Below are positions 40,401-49,199 of a stretch of 64,000 bases of DNA, piece by piece. The translations under genes were made by a program, and so were the position numbers. The notes beneath the pieces were generated by a model. It saw only the letters and a program-made list of their open reading frames with translations. It was not told where the DNA came from and ran no database searches. The stretch comes from Schizochytrium sp. CCTCC M209059 (Eukaryota > Sar > Bigyra > Thraustochytrida > Thraustochytriidae): NCBI GenBank assembly GCA_000818945.1, contig KN805390.1, positions 110,000-173,999 of the forward strand, in the 5' to 3' direction. Position 1 is the stretch's first letter; each line of letters starts with the position of its first letter.

Positions 40401-40780
40401 TTGACTTCAATATCCTTGTAGTGTCGAACCTCGCGCTGCGCCTGGATGCGCAGAACGTGCATGACATGAAGCCGCTCGTCGGGGCCAAGCGCATCCGCAT
40501 GGAGGAGACGCTGAATGGAGCTGAGAGCCACGACTACGAGTTTGATAGGAGCATTGTGGTGGTTGCAAGCGAGAAGGAACGGCCGAAAGACATCCTCGAG
40601 ACGACCTTGCACAGGCTCACCCTGCGCGACCTTGTCGGCAAAGCTTGCGTATTCGGATCTCGCGGCGGTGAGCTTTGCGAGACCAATTTGCGCGGCCTCT
40701 CTCACAGCAGATAGACTACGACCCGCCTCGTTTGCGAGCGTGCGCAGATCATTCTCCAGCTGCGTGATTGTGCCCGACAT
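34454..40780 (-). CDS. MON2: MON2 homolog, Golgi/endosome trafficking scaffold
   Basis: 2108 residues in one exon, starting MSGTITQLENDL. The N-terminal helices (VREAAQIGLAKL, FRPFLLACNHHNAPIKLVVVALSSIQRLL, ETVGLCCSIYDQDP) match the DCB domain shared by MON2 and large Arf-GEFs. VVVLLCELRTVIPAQDVKTLFKTLLDMLDDDP...PLWHRVLTLETLNILLS corresponds to the HUS region. No Sec7 catalytic domain is present, which separates MON2 from BIG/GBF Arf-GEFs. HEAT-like helices fill the C-terminal half (RPEVRSCAVRTLCSII). MON2 works with Dop1 and a P4-type flippase at the trans-Golgi/endosome. It is longer than animal MON2 (about 1700), with Ser/Gly-rich inserts near residues 230-310, 590-650 and 960-1150. A CAG tract lies in its leader. 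Confidence 0.85.
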   Translation of the reverse strand: MSGTITQLENDLRTLANEAGRSLSAVREAAQIGLAKLTAARSEYASFADKVAQGEPVQGRLEDVFRPFLLACNHHNAPIKLVVVALSSIQRLLHADALGPDERLHVMHVLRIQAQREVRHYKDIEVKVVQTLPLLIMSKVHPVQEDLLLETVGLCCSIYDQDPGLASAALTQILTSVFERVEQAAKEDPTTLSPLQSRNLAQNSVSAMHLLEELTQIIERGAAGGSLPSRSASMASYGSSTSSSSSTGTSASGRISPFFRTGTSGRSGSAGPMSGSEAIGAAGAHLASNSGGHGSLPDMDASRDPQRQQQFGAPSAIRRMPRSLALELLETILSNHASLFLLGDEAGPYANFVRTRICPVLERAFGGRCDWQLMVRMLRTVVVLLCELRTVIPAQDVKTLFKTLLDMLDDDPGASGLAKPRYVTPLWHRVLTLETLNILLSRQDLLGELQQIMMPVIDDLPKASHSSAVANSSSFAMAAVAAAEEDEARATNGSAHSEPPRSVFICVVDALCKLVSVVVKDPNVAEGIDAIAARPTKGLDLLSEEAPPSNLSVSLVTLLAAECLASIADGMALSNCILSGGNNGSGGGSGGGGGSGASGSSSQPMVASVVHIGKVNSRRSDSASSPPLLAKKSSSLFLAGADADSVGSGSPTLRLNTPELGKTRPPSPPVDSVDVRDQIREDAMRRETVREMMIICWEPMLRALALLLQSCNNENVVQFILKAYMSMTNTCGIVDLVEARNAFILSLCNFSLPNWHSSAAIVPQQMPVLSRSGKELEPKHLQALKALFNIAHGLGSILGTAWHIVLETFEQLDHIMFCVAIEKKLTTSGTVHVTGMGPRPGDVRHGPGGSSSAMSNESEWHLVDDEMAIVESMLRFLFNSTKYLDEDALIHIQTALTQLSFTVLAHTETMRTAAPTGSTSRSGAAHQRADSSTPTVVPSRLRQGESEGWISSTVMNFTNTLADAATATLTSVTYDGEDGPDGLASDDEGDMPDLGIDLTLEHHKDFHPSAHHDPAVGTIPSPRMPSGPRSSSLSTVPSLSTSRAGAPNGSSPSARGRDGRSLTPPARSSTPPSAMGTALGTDAGVIDGFIARATYRNPPFAIEKLVETTKLNMFRIGLLWEMTQNVLSTVASKSDPKLRLYGVHAMEELVTSALLFEGGPNGEAPLKDASNEASGSSREAKHGAESSYPPRSKSGLLAPVAPEASVQRGLGTSASSEASVPRPVKSIGRKGTDGSAAVPTSYPPPSSLQVEMIEGFAHLLRSHHIDAREATIQAMGRIIGTCGHLLGGGWRILIAELSRVTGVVKAKTDAESFSVPDYKRSDVERLVPTAFKSVQLIVDDFLPGLSLQHKKELALCICAFGQQEPHVNISLTSITMLWTMCDHVQRACPELAAAQKAGDTSADLAECNTLLLFCMEQLAVLSLDQRPEVRSCAVRTLCSIIVASAQKLTRDSWRTCTLGIVFPLLNEIIARGSQASSDQVHGEVLGRLSQKRAQVHHSLDTLEKQWRETIVTAIQGAARVVRACVQYSGGTNWSLKSWEIILETIRGVMIKHPPAKVGVACARSLQELGALVTGSSKARYAAVGMQVINGALVRVDNLSPAQLAAAEAAASTTARSSIASSSSSSSSSAGKIANGTLVLPTGTPVHELWTLVWDVYEGITARVNHAAGEGGEGSAGTETTTTSGDQTATSLSGVATAEVATELVNGICDLYSNNTGSGMLRSREVMTAVLDLIQRLLECFAARSKHLTSLERAVMRLVESLPPLEDAMWPIVFNVLRAFARGDSDGHGYSTGFADKSRELFVLHFERHAPSAARALVFEDTVREVLSLASGEVDNAVPEDGPAWDLASLQPIVKFGLRSLSTCGWAASRVEDIWISLLDMLHALMLGQARHTSQVFAKRVDIPTREALALLDAVMEEARPLVVASCVPSDVQAQLFNLLQSGCTLQDAWSGASKHAEGEANASVAAMDRLMIGRVCLDHLLTLSSYGSSGSSELSQQILMTLLHGVEQVVVTFFEEPCEQRGAEDQARMEADAVAMLKKLRDVEFKEVPPMYLERFDRATLERCGSKAHLLLLLPILNRFVLVDNREVRQAIYEILEIVSNGLVSDRN

Positions 40781-40834
40781 TGTTTGTGTATATTCTGTGC
40801 CGTTTGTGTCGATCGACTTTCGAAAAGGTCGCTC

Positions 40835-40835
<1 letters not shown>

Positions 40836-40866
<31 letters not shown>

Positions 40867-40876
40867 ACTGCTACTA
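40836..40876. repeat. (CTG)n tract, (CAG)n in the MON2 leader
   Basis: About thirteen CTG units. On the MON2 mRNA they would read CAG, starting about 55 bases before the ATG. Confidence 0.9.
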
Positions 40877-41885
40877 GGCTGCGAGTCTTTAACACCTTTG
40901 GGGATTGCGATATCTGCGGGACTCTGTCACTTTGCCGACGTGGCGTTTCGAGCCTGGCTGCTGGACAAGAACAAAGCCCAGTTGGACGGCTCTTCCAAGA
41001 CACCGAGCAAGTGAAGGTTTGTATCCTCTGTGATTCGCTCGTTTGCGCTGGCGTTGCCTTGCGTCTTCCCTCTCCCTCTATATATATATATATATATTGC
41101 GCGCGCGCGAGGCGCCGACGTGGTGCCGCTGTCCTCGGCGACGAGAGACGATGAGTCAAGTCCAGTTGCTTTATGCTCCAATTTCGAACGTGTTGAGCAG
41201 CTGCGGCACGGCCTTCGGAGAAGAAAGGGATACCGGCCGGCTCAGGCGCCGCGGTCCTGACCGGGCCGGGGTCCCCAATCTCCCTTGCCCTTCCGCGCCT
41301 CGCGCTCGCCTCGCCTCGCCTCGCCTCCGCGCAGGCCCTCGCAGGCCCCGGCGCAGCCGCGCGAAGAGGGACGAGGATACGAGTTTGACTGTGCAGCTTT
41401 TTTTGAAATGCTTTTTATTAGAAACGATTCTTTCTTTCTTTGCTTGAAACATCGTTTTGAGAAGCATGGCTTGAAAAAGCAAGCATCGAATAGCATTCCT
41501 CGGCGCGGGCCTGGCAGACCTGGGCGCGCAAAACCTTGACGCGGACGCGGGCGGGCGCCGCGGCCGAAAGACGTCGCGCGGGAACGAGGCCAGCGGGAAA
41601 AGGAGACGTTTGGCGCCGAGGTGCGAAGAGCAAGATAAGATAGATCCCGGCGAGCCTCGCCGCGGCAAGAGCGCAGCGGCCGACGCGCGAGATAGGCGAA
41701 GCGCGAAGGAGCAAGGGTGCAGCGCAGGCAAGCGAACGAGCGAGCAACTGAGCGAGTGAGCGAACGAGCGTTAGGTTTTGTGGTAAAGGCAGATCAGAAC
41801 CTGTTAAAAGTCCGAGACTGAACGTGTGTCTGAGGCGGTGACTCTCCCCGAGCCACTCGACAAGAATCCGTGCTTTCCAGCTTGT

Positions 41886-41930
41886 CGGCGCCGCAAGCCA
41901 AGCCAAACCAAGCCAAGCCAAGCCAAGCTA
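41886..41930. repeat. AAGCC pentanucleotide repeat
   Basis: About eight near-identical AAGCC/AAACC units between MON2 and the TFIIH gene. Confidence 0.8.
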
Positions 41931-42053
41931 GACCGGATCTAGCGTCGAGACTTGCTTGACTGTAGGCAGCACTCAAGCGAAATATCACGATTCCGTGTCT
42001 GGCCTCGGGTGTCCGTCCCATCATCTCCCATCTCTGTACAAGCGAAAGAGACC

Positions 42054-44111
42054 ATGGTGCAATATGAGTACAGCGATGTGAAGCTACGCGCGGGCAAGAC
42101 CTGGGTGTCTGGGTTGCTCAAGGTCTCAGACGGTAACGGTGAGGAGGAACTCCGACTCTCGTTTACTCCCACAGACTCTACAGAGACGCAACATGGGTTC
42201 ACCGCCACGAGAAGCGAGCTCATGGACGAGAAACTCGGTAACAACATCTCCGAGTACTTTGTTCAGGTGCTTCGGTCAGTGACTGGGCGTAACAAGCCCA
42301 AAAAATGCATTTTCAACTTTGGAGCGCGACAGAATGCTGCGCGGACCGTAGTCACTGAGCTTAATCAGGCCGCAATGGCAGCTCGAAGCGGCGCTCAGAC
42401 GCCGACCTCAATGCCCGGTGGGAGCGCCGCAGGTGGCTCTCCAGCTCACGCCTCGGAAGGCGCCGAGTACTTTGAAAAGTACGGTCGCCCAAAGGACCTG
42501 AACGCCGCGCTCGCCGAAATTGAAGATGACCCCGACGTGTCCGCACAGACAAACCTGGCGCGTCGCCAACTTCTGGAAGTCAGTCCCGATTTGCTCGATG
42601 TCTACCTTGCGACAGTGCCTGATGTAATGACAGCAAAAGAGTTCTGGGAGGCGCGCGAGAGTCAAGTCACGGAGGAGCAACGCGCTGTAATGCAGTCTCG
42701 CGGGCTGTCCACCGGACTAACTGCAGACGTGGAACCCACGGCGGTGAGCCAAGATGAGATCACCTATGTTCTTACTCCCGAGGTGATCAAGCGGATATTC
42801 CTCGAGCATCGCCGCGTACATCGACTGTATCAGGAAAAGGTGCAAAGCAGCAAAGAATACACCGAGGAGCGCTTTTGGCACTTGTACTTTTTTTCCAAGT
42901 ATCATCCGCCAATGTGGAAGATTGGACCCGAGATGCTTGCCAGCGACGACGTCCAAGCTGCGATCACGCTCTTTGGTGACTTTAATGATGATGACGATGA
43001 CGCACGTGAAGACGGTGTCGCGAAGAAACACAGTCTGTCTTTGGACAATCGTGGCAACCATCCTCATGATTTGCCGCAGGTGGCTCCCAGCGTTGATTTG
43101 CTAGAAACACTCAACGATAGTGCGCGCGGTACCGCGAGCGAATTAGCCGCTGTTGGCATGGCTGAGCGTGCCGGCTTTGGAATTGTGCAGCGTGATCCGG
43201 CTGAACCGGAGAAGGAGGCCAAGACTCGCCGCAAGCTACAGCGTCTCGGCCGCAAGGTCACCATCGAGGACGTCAAACGGCTCGATGCGCTCCCTGCAGA
43301 GTCAGGGCCGCTCATGTCTCGATACAATCGGCACGCTCAAACAGTCTTGCCCGACGAGGAGAGCGAAGGACATCGACTTCGTGCGGTGAAGCGAATTCGC
43401 CGTATGGAAGAGTCTGATCGTCAGGCGGATATTCTTCGCGATCTCGAAGAAGCCGGTGGCATCAGGCACGGTCCACAACCTGTCCCGCTCGAGCTCAATG
43501 CGCAATCCAATGCATACCTCGCGGTTGGCGGTGGAGGACAGCAAATTAATCGTGCGACATCGAAACCCGAGACGGATGCCGGCGCAGGGGAGGGCAGCGC
43601 GGAGCCTGTCAACGCGACCGTCGGTAACTGGACGGCAGGCGAGCTGCGCACCCTTTTGCCAAAGTCACAGGTGGCACTGGACGTGCTGCAGCACGTGATT
43701 GGTTCGCACAACGAGCGGCGCGGTGACGAAAACTTTACGGAGCTATCACAGCTTCCAGATCACGAGGAGCTCTTACGCGTCTTCCGCGCCTGTAATGAGA
43801 TTCGACGGCAGTTCTGGACCTCTTTTCAAGAGCTGGTCAAACATCGTGACCCGCGAGCGCAGAGTGGACTCTTGCGTCGCGTCAAGACAATTGTTCAAAA
43901 GCTTGGCATTATTCAGGAACGTAACGAGGAATTTCGCAACTACACGCGCGGACAAGGTAACCGCGGCGTGGCGATGCTACTTCTTCAGATCCGTGATCAG
44001 CTACAGCGCGCTCTCGATACTTGGCGCAAGTATGATACCAAGGTATTGGCCAAGCTGCCTCCGACAAGTGCTGCCACACCGCCAGCAGCTTCGGCTCCAG
44101 TTGCAACCTAG
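42054..44111 (+). CDS. GTF2H1: TFIIH core subunit p62/Tfb1
   Basis: 685 residues, ATG in ACCATGGT context. Residues 1-105 suit the N-terminal PH/PTB-like domain (VKLRAGKTWVSGLLKV, ELRLSFTPTD, IFNFGARQNAARTVV), which in yeast and human binds activators and XPC/XPG. Two BSD-type helical motifs follow, KEFWEARESQV near residue 200 and EERFWHLYFFSKYHPP near 290. The paired FW residues are the BSD signature. The C-terminal region (NEIRRQFWTSFQELVKH, QLQRALDTWRKYDTKVL) matches the p62 helices that touch p34/p44 and XPD. It is part of the TFIIH core for transcription initiation and nucleotide excision repair. A short acidic tract (DDDDD) sits near residue 311. Confidence 0.85.
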   Translation: MVQYEYSDVKLRAGKTWVSGLLKVSDGNGEEELRLSFTPTDSTETQHGFTATRSELMDEKLGNNISEYFVQVLRSVTGRNKPKKCIFNFGARQNAARTVVTELNQAAMAARSGAQTPTSMPGGSAAGGSPAHASEGAEYFEKYGRPKDLNAALAEIEDDPDVSAQTNLARRQLLEVSPDLLDVYLATVPDVMTAKEFWEARESQVTEEQRAVMQSRGLSTGLTADVEPTAVSQDEITYVLTPEVIKRIFLEHRRVHRLYQEKVQSSKEYTEERFWHLYFFSKYHPPMWKIGPEMLASDDVQAAITLFGDFNDDDDDAREDGVAKKHSLSLDNRGNHPHDLPQVAPSVDLLETLNDSARGTASELAAVGMAERAGFGIVQRDPAEPEKEAKTRRKLQRLGRKVTIEDVKRLDALPAESGPLMSRYNRHAQTVLPDEESEGHRLRAVKRIRRMEESDRQADILRDLEEAGGIRHGPQPVPLELNAQSNAYLAVGGGGQQINRATSKPETDAGAGEGSAEPVNATVGNWTAGELRTLLPKSQVALDVLQHVIGSHNERRGDENFTELSQLPDHEELLRVFRACNEIRRQFWTSFQELVKHRDPRAQSGLLRRVKTIVQKLGIIQERNEEFRNYTRGQGNRGVAMLLLQIRDQLQRALDTWRKYDTKVLAKLPPTSAATPPAASAPVAT

Positions 44112-44682
44112 GCCAAGGTTTAGGCTTAGGTCAAAGCCTCAAAATTCATTTTATCTCATTGTACGCTGGTGCTGCTGCTTTGCTTCATGATCACCATATG
44201 GTTTGAACGTTCAATGACAACGTCGAAAAGCTCTATTCTATGACTAAGTGTCATAACCAGCAAAGAAGATGATGCAAATGCACCACATCTACCATGCATC
44301 GTCCAACAAGTTTCAGCCTTTTCAACCTCGCGCCAGCAAGCCAACGCCACGTGTACAATGGATGGAAACGCCCAAAGGAAAAATGCACGACGCGTTTTGT
44401 ACATGGACGATACGAACACAGAGCACAGCAAAATGCGAGAGTCAATTGAGATCCATTCACTCTGTGAGCCTTTGCGACTTTTCCCCAAGAAAAGAATGAG
44501 CAAGACTGACGGTGAAGCAGCATTTGGAAATGAGCGAGAGAACGGAACAAAAGGTCTCGTTGATGATTCTAATCATATAATGGCAAATGAAGCGTCCAAC
44601 GTGGCACTTGCCTGCTCTCACCATATTCAAGACATGACGCCGGCCCCCAGCTACTGATATAACGACGAGAGATGGAGTCGGC
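44112..44682. other. Convergent 3' flanks of TFIIH p62 and the O-FucT gene
   Basis: No gene is seen; the sequence is mixed and AT-richer than the genes. Confidence 0.5.
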
Positions 44683-46140
44683 CTACGTATTTGCAGCTGG
44701 TTTGTGGCGCTTGCGAAGACCTCCAAAGGAAGTGAGCAAACGGGAATTATCATCAAGGCCTCGCATGACCATGATTGTGAGCGAAAAGGTTGAAAAGTAG
44801 GATCCGATAAAGTTTTTTGCGTCGGCGCAAATGAGCTGCTCGACAAGGCCGAAAATATCGTTGCGCAACTTTGCGTGCGGCACGGCGACCTTGAGCTCCT
44901 CGAGAACGCCCCGCTCTTCGAGATCTGACATGAAAAAGGTCTTGTTGGCAAATGCTAAGAGGGACGCAAAGTGCGCAGAGCTGCGCGACATGTCCGAGGC
45001 AACGTAGATTGGACGAGAAGGGCTCCATCCTAGCGAGCGAATGGCCTTGACCCATTGTTTGGAGCCGTCGCCAGCACGCTGCTGGAGACGCGTCAGGTAA
45101 TCGCCCATTCGAACGTGCAGGGCATTGTAACCACGCGGGAAGAGGGTAGCTTTGGCCTCGTCAGCAAGAGCAACGAGGTAGGGAGCGTAGCGGAGAGCCT
45201 TCCAAGACTCAACGCGCGGGCCACCAATCTCCCAATCGGCCCAGTGACGAGAGAAAAAAGGACCGCGATAGTAAATGATCTGGTCCTTGGCATCTGTCAC
45301 CCATCCTTCCACAAGTTTATACGTTGCACGATTTTTTGGGCGGATCAGCGTCTCGCCTTTGGGCACACTCACCACTCTGGTTCGGGAACCAGGAAGCAAG
45401 TTCGTGTAAAAGTGTTCGAGCGTGACATTGAGGGGCAACACACGAACACCAGAGGCTTGCTCGAAGAAGTCGAGGTCAAGAATCATGTCCATGGGTGCCG
45501 TCGCCTTGGCTTCCACCTTAAGATATCCATTAAAGAGGTCAGAATGTCGTGCCATAGGAGGAATGACGAGGTCGCGACCCGACATTCTCGCAAGAACCAG
45601 CGCGTTGAGCAGGCATGCAAGCTGGTTGTTCCAGCCTCCAGAAGGCGAGTAAATAAAGTACTTTCGCGAAGGGTCGAGCTCGTTATATGTCCTGCTCGAG
45701 GTGCGTGGCAGTCGAGCGGTCGATCCAAGGTTTGCGGCATTGTCAGCCCCGACCGAGTCGGCGTCCGCGTCGTTCGAGTTTGTGACGAGATCGAGCGCAT
45801 CGTCTTGGCCTTCGCCAACCTCATGCCCGCGAGCGTATGCTGTTGTGGCTTCGACTGTGTCGAGATCATCCATGTCGCTGTCAGGCTCTTCTTCGCCAAT
45901 GTCCAGCTGAAATGATGGCGGCAGCGTGGGAACCGCCGTATCGGCAGAAATTCCAGGCGAAAGACTCGAACCAGAAGACCGCATCCATCTCAGAATTTGA
46001 AAGTACTCTAATCCCACGATACAGAAGAGGAGCGCAAAGAGCGACATAATCGCGCTTCGAAGCGACAGCCTGTCTTGTTTCAGGGCATTCTGGCGATGTT
46101 TGCGGAAGGCCGCCCCATCCATCTCGCGCTGAGCGTACAT
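44683..46140 (-). CDS. GDP-fucose O-fucosyltransferase-family type II membrane protein
   Basis: 485 residues from the ATG at 46140; the frame to 46395 has no ATG. A single transmembrane segment near residues 31-48 (SLFALLFCIVGLEYFQIL) follows a basic N-tail, so the enzyme would sit in the ER/Golgi with its catalytic part in the lumen. YSPSGGWNNQLACLLNALVLAR matches the GGxxNQ donor-binding loop, and HVRMGDYLTR supplies the HxR motif, of the O-FucT (PF10250-like) superfamily of POFUT1/2 and plant relatives. The acidic stretch between anchor and domain (VEATT, DSDMDDLDT) is a stem. The exact acceptor is not readable. Confidence 0.75.
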   Translation of the reverse strand: MYAQREMDGAAFRKHRQNALKQDRLSLRSAIMSLFALLFCIVGLEYFQILRWMRSSGSSLSPGISADTAVPTLPPSFQLDIGEEEPDSDMDDLDTVEATTAYARGHEVGEGQDDALDLVTNSNDADADSVGADNAANLGSTARLPRTSSRTYNELDPSRKYFIYSPSGGWNNQLACLLNALVLARMSGRDLVIPPMARHSDLFNGYLKVEAKATAPMDMILDLDFFEQASGVRVLPLNVTLEHFYTNLLPGSRTRVVSVPKGETLIRPKNRATYKLVEGWVTDAKDQIIYYRGPFFSRHWADWEIGGPRVESWKALRYAPYLVALADEAKATLFPRGYNALHVRMGDYLTRLQQRAGDGSKQWVKAIRSLGWSPSRPIYVASDMSRSSAHFASLLAFANKTFFMSDLEERGVLEELKVAVPHAKLRNDIFGLVEQLICADAKNFIGSYFSTFSLTIMVMRGLDDNSRLLTSFGGLRKRHKPAANT

Positions 46141-47419
46141 GTGACTATTTTCCCGACGATCTGGACCTGGTACGATCAATGCTTGCGGTGGAGATCGCGC
46201 ACAGCGTGGCACGGTTCTACAATTTCCCCCCGGAAGCCTCGTGGTCAAGTCAGTCCCGAGCTGCCCTCGCTGACCCACGCCGTGTCGTCGTGGCTTTGAC
46301 GCACCCCCCTTTTTAAAACAGAGGATGATCGACTCCACGCCCGTGTCAAAGGCTCGCCTGCCCGCCCACCCACGAGCGAACCTCAGAGCTAGCAACCAGC
46401 GAGCCGCTCCAGGGCCGATCCTCTCCTCGTGGCGATGTCGAGGACGACGCCAGCGCAGCGCCGCAGCGCGGGGCCCAGCCTGCGCCGCGTCCCGGCCTGC
46501 GCCGCGTCCCGGCTTCGGGGGCTCGCTGGTCGGGATCGCTCGGGTCCGCTTCTGCTTTGCCTTGCCTTGCCTTGCTCAGAGGCTGTTCTGCTATTACTTT
46601 GAGCCAGCCAGGGCCACAGTGCCCAGTATAGTACTACCACGGCTTTGTTGGCGGGGCGGGGTGGGGCGGTTTTCATAGCCCACTTGCGAGTGCCGCATCG
46701 CCCACTTGCGCCGGGTCGCCGCAACAACAACATTGTCGCGGTTGAGGGGCCGCACCTTCCGGCCACCAACCACGAAGTGAGCGCGTGCAGCGCTGGCAGA
46801 TTGTTTTCAGACAGGGCGGCCGGCCAGGTGTCGATGGCCATCGGTCGATTCACGCCGGTAGACTGACGGAGCGAGCGCATGTGTGTGCGAGCGAGTGTGC
46901 GCCGAATGCCGTCATGATTATGGTTGGGACTCACATGAGCTAGCTAGCGCCTCGCTAAGCTTGTTATGCCCTCCGCGGCGGGCCGCCAGACATCTCAACG
47001 GATCTGTGGCATTATGCACTACTATATACTGTAGCTGGAAAGGGGAAAAGAGCGGCGTGCCTCACGCAACTTCGAGTCTGTCTCGTGAGCGTCCAAGACC
47101 GCTCTCGCGCACTCGCCGACGCCGCGAGCGGACCTTGCACGAGCGTGATTCGAACGGGCACGGGTGGCCCGTCCGTTTGAGTGTTTGTTCGTGCAAGCGT
47201 GCAAGCGTGCAAGCGTGCAAGCATCAGCGGCGTGTGAACGTGCATGCGCAGACGAGAAAGACTCCGCTCTCGACGCGAACACTACGAATTCTGCAGCAGC
47301 ACATCCCTTCGTTGCTGCGAAGTTCGAGTTGCAGAGCAGAGCGAGAGCAGGGTTAAAGTAAAGTAGAGTGAGAGCAGACTTGGCGGTGCTCTTTCGAGCG
47401 AGCACCAGCATTCGCAAAG
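46141..47419. other. Divergent promoter region of the O-FucT and EFHB genes
   Basis: No gene is seen. It has a duplicated 17-base GC-rich unit near 46484-46517, CTTGC repeats at 46556-46577, and (GCAAGCGT)n at 47190-47222. Confidence 0.5.
47190..47222. repeat. GCAAGCGT octamer repeat
   Basis: Four copies of gcaagcgt in a row upstream of EFHB. Confidence 0.9.
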
Positions 47420-48694
47420 ATGAGCCGACGCGGAGAAGGTGCCGCAGCGTGTCTGCGGCACGATGGCCGACCACAAACCCCGGAAAAGCTGCGTAAATTC
47501 CGCAACAGCAACGTGGAAGCGGGCAAGCGCGTGACTCATTGGGGCGCGGCCGATGGCATTGAAGAACTGCGTGCAAGACTCGCAGACACGCGACTCGGCG
47601 CGCGCAGCTCGTGCTCTGAAGGCACCTTTGCGGATGCTCTTCCCAAGCGCGACCCCGGGTCCCTTGCCGAGTACATCCATGATCGCAAGGAGTCCATTTA
47701 CAAGACGAATCGCACCGAGCCGCTCGGCAAGCCGTATGTTCGAGGACACGACTATTCTGGTCTTGGCGAGCCGAAGCTTCTCGCCAAGGGCGCGAACGAC
47801 GAGAGTGCAAAGGATCTCATTTACGCGCCCCAAGTCGAAGGCAAAGACCTTGCAACGGAAGATGCTGCCGAGCTGCGCCGTCGCTACAAGCTCTCGCACA
47901 ACAGTTTTGAGCCGGGAGAGCAGCGGCAGCGCAACTACAATTGGAAAACCATCAACCCCAAGAACCATCGCTTTGGGAGTGTCGATACGGGACCCAAGGA
48001 CGAGGGCGTGGCGTATTGCCTCAAGGAGTCTGCCCAAACGGAAATCACCAACGTTGCGGTCGCAAACCATCGCGCCATCACAAGTGATGCTCTGGGCAAA
48101 CCCAAGTATCGTGGTAATGTCGACTCGGCAAGCATTCGCAAACTCGAGGAGCGGCAAACAATGCGACGACTGACCCCGGAGGAAAAGATCACCGCTCAGG
48201 ACTGCATCCAAGGGAACTACACGCTTGAGCAGCAGCTTCCGGACGAGGGTCTTGGTCGGGCGACGCGCCCAGGCTGGCGTAATGATACCTCGAGCGACCG
48301 TCGGTTCGGTGCCCCAACTGTGCGCAACGATATTCCTGCGCCCACGGTCCGTTCAGTCAGCGATGCCCAAAACTATGGCGATGACACAGACGCCGCAAAG
48401 CTCTTGTACCCGTCTCGCTTCGTTGCCGAGGGTGTCGACGACAGCGACTACGTGGATCCGATTGACCGCGAAGATATTCGCGACGTCATGGCTCGTATCG
48501 GATACGAGTACACGGACGGTGAGTTTGAGCGCATTTTTCGACGTGCTGCAAGACTTGCTGGTGTTGCCAACCTCGATGTCGCAAGCAGCGAGAACCAGCC
48601 GATTGTGTCGATCCAGGGTTTTCTTTCAGTCGCAAACGAGCGTTTCCGTGCGCTCGACCTCGGTACCGAGCCTGCATGGTGGGACGACGCGTAG
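47420..48694 (+). CDS. EFHB: EF-hand domain-containing family member B (EFHB/CFAP21)
   Basis: 424 residues from ATG 47420. GKPYVRGHDYSGLGEPKLLAKG, YKLSHNSFEPGEQRQRNYNW, NPKNHRFG and GKPKYRGNVD are hallmarks of EFHB. EFHB is a microtubule inner protein lining doublet microtubules in motile cilia and flagella, also named CFAP21. A degenerate EF-hand pair lies near residues 350-415 (DREDIRDVMARIGYEY...PIVSIQGFLSVANERF); the calcium loops are incomplete. The protein is about half the animal length, lacking the long N-terminal extension. It implies that this organism builds a motile flagellum. Confidence 0.85.
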   Translation: MSRRGEGAAACLRHDGRPQTPEKLRKFRNSNVEAGKRVTHWGAADGIEELRARLADTRLGARSSCSEGTFADALPKRDPGSLAEYIHDRKESIYKTNRTEPLGKPYVRGHDYSGLGEPKLLAKGANDESAKDLIYAPQVEGKDLATEDAAELRRRYKLSHNSFEPGEQRQRNYNWKTINPKNHRFGSVDTGPKDEGVAYCLKESAQTEITNVAVANHRAITSDALGKPKYRGNVDSASIRKLEERQTMRRLTPEEKITAQDCIQGNYTLEQQLPDEGLGRATRPGWRNDTSSDRRFGAPTVRNDIPAPTVRSVSDAQNYGDDTDAAKLLYPSRFVAEGVDDSDYVDPIDREDIRDVMARIGYEYTDGEFERIFRRAARLAGVANLDVASSENQPIVSIQGFLSVANERFRALDLGTEPAWWDDA

Positions 48695-49199
48695 TTGTGA
48701 CAAATTCATGTTTCCTTTTCTATTTGTTTTTGGTTTCGAGTGACAATGGAAGAGCTGCTACTTCTTGCACGATGAACACACGAATGAAAGGCACGAAAGG
48801 CGCAAGTCAACTTGCACCTTGTCTAAAAAGAAGCAACTCAAACCAGGCAAAAGGCACGAGTACGTAGGGTTTGCGCATTGGTACGGTCATTGACCATGCA
48901 TTGACATCACTATAGATTTCACGCTGTAATGTACGTGACATGAACCTATATGCACTCAGCCTAGTCTCGCGCTCGTTCGAGACATTTTACCTACCACACA
49001 TAGGCCTCTCCATGATAGCGAGAGAAGTGCTCGTAACATTTTCTTGTCGACAAGTAGACATACAGTCACACGTACGCACACACGGTGGATGCAGATAGAG
49101 GTTGCAGACAAAGGCTGCAGAAATGCTGTGCCGCAGCAACTTGTAGCATGGAAAGAGCAATGCATCATTTTATGACTACAGAAATATTCAAAGATTGGC
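48695..49199. other. Convergent 3' flanks of EFHB and NOL10
   Basis: No gene is seen; short A-rich and T-rich patches are the likely 3' untranslated regions. Confidence 0.5.

Larger units (their letters stand above)
40781..42053. other. Divergent promoter region of MON2 and TFIIH p62
   Basis: No gene is seen. It holds (TA)n at 41081-41097, CTCGC repeats near 41303-41335 and AAGCC repeats at 41886-41930. Open frames on both strands are GC-driven shadows. Confidence 0.5.

Noticed and set aside
41171..41921. Minus-strand frames between MON2 and TFIIH
   Set aside because: No domain; overlap in several frames; composition explains the absence of stops.
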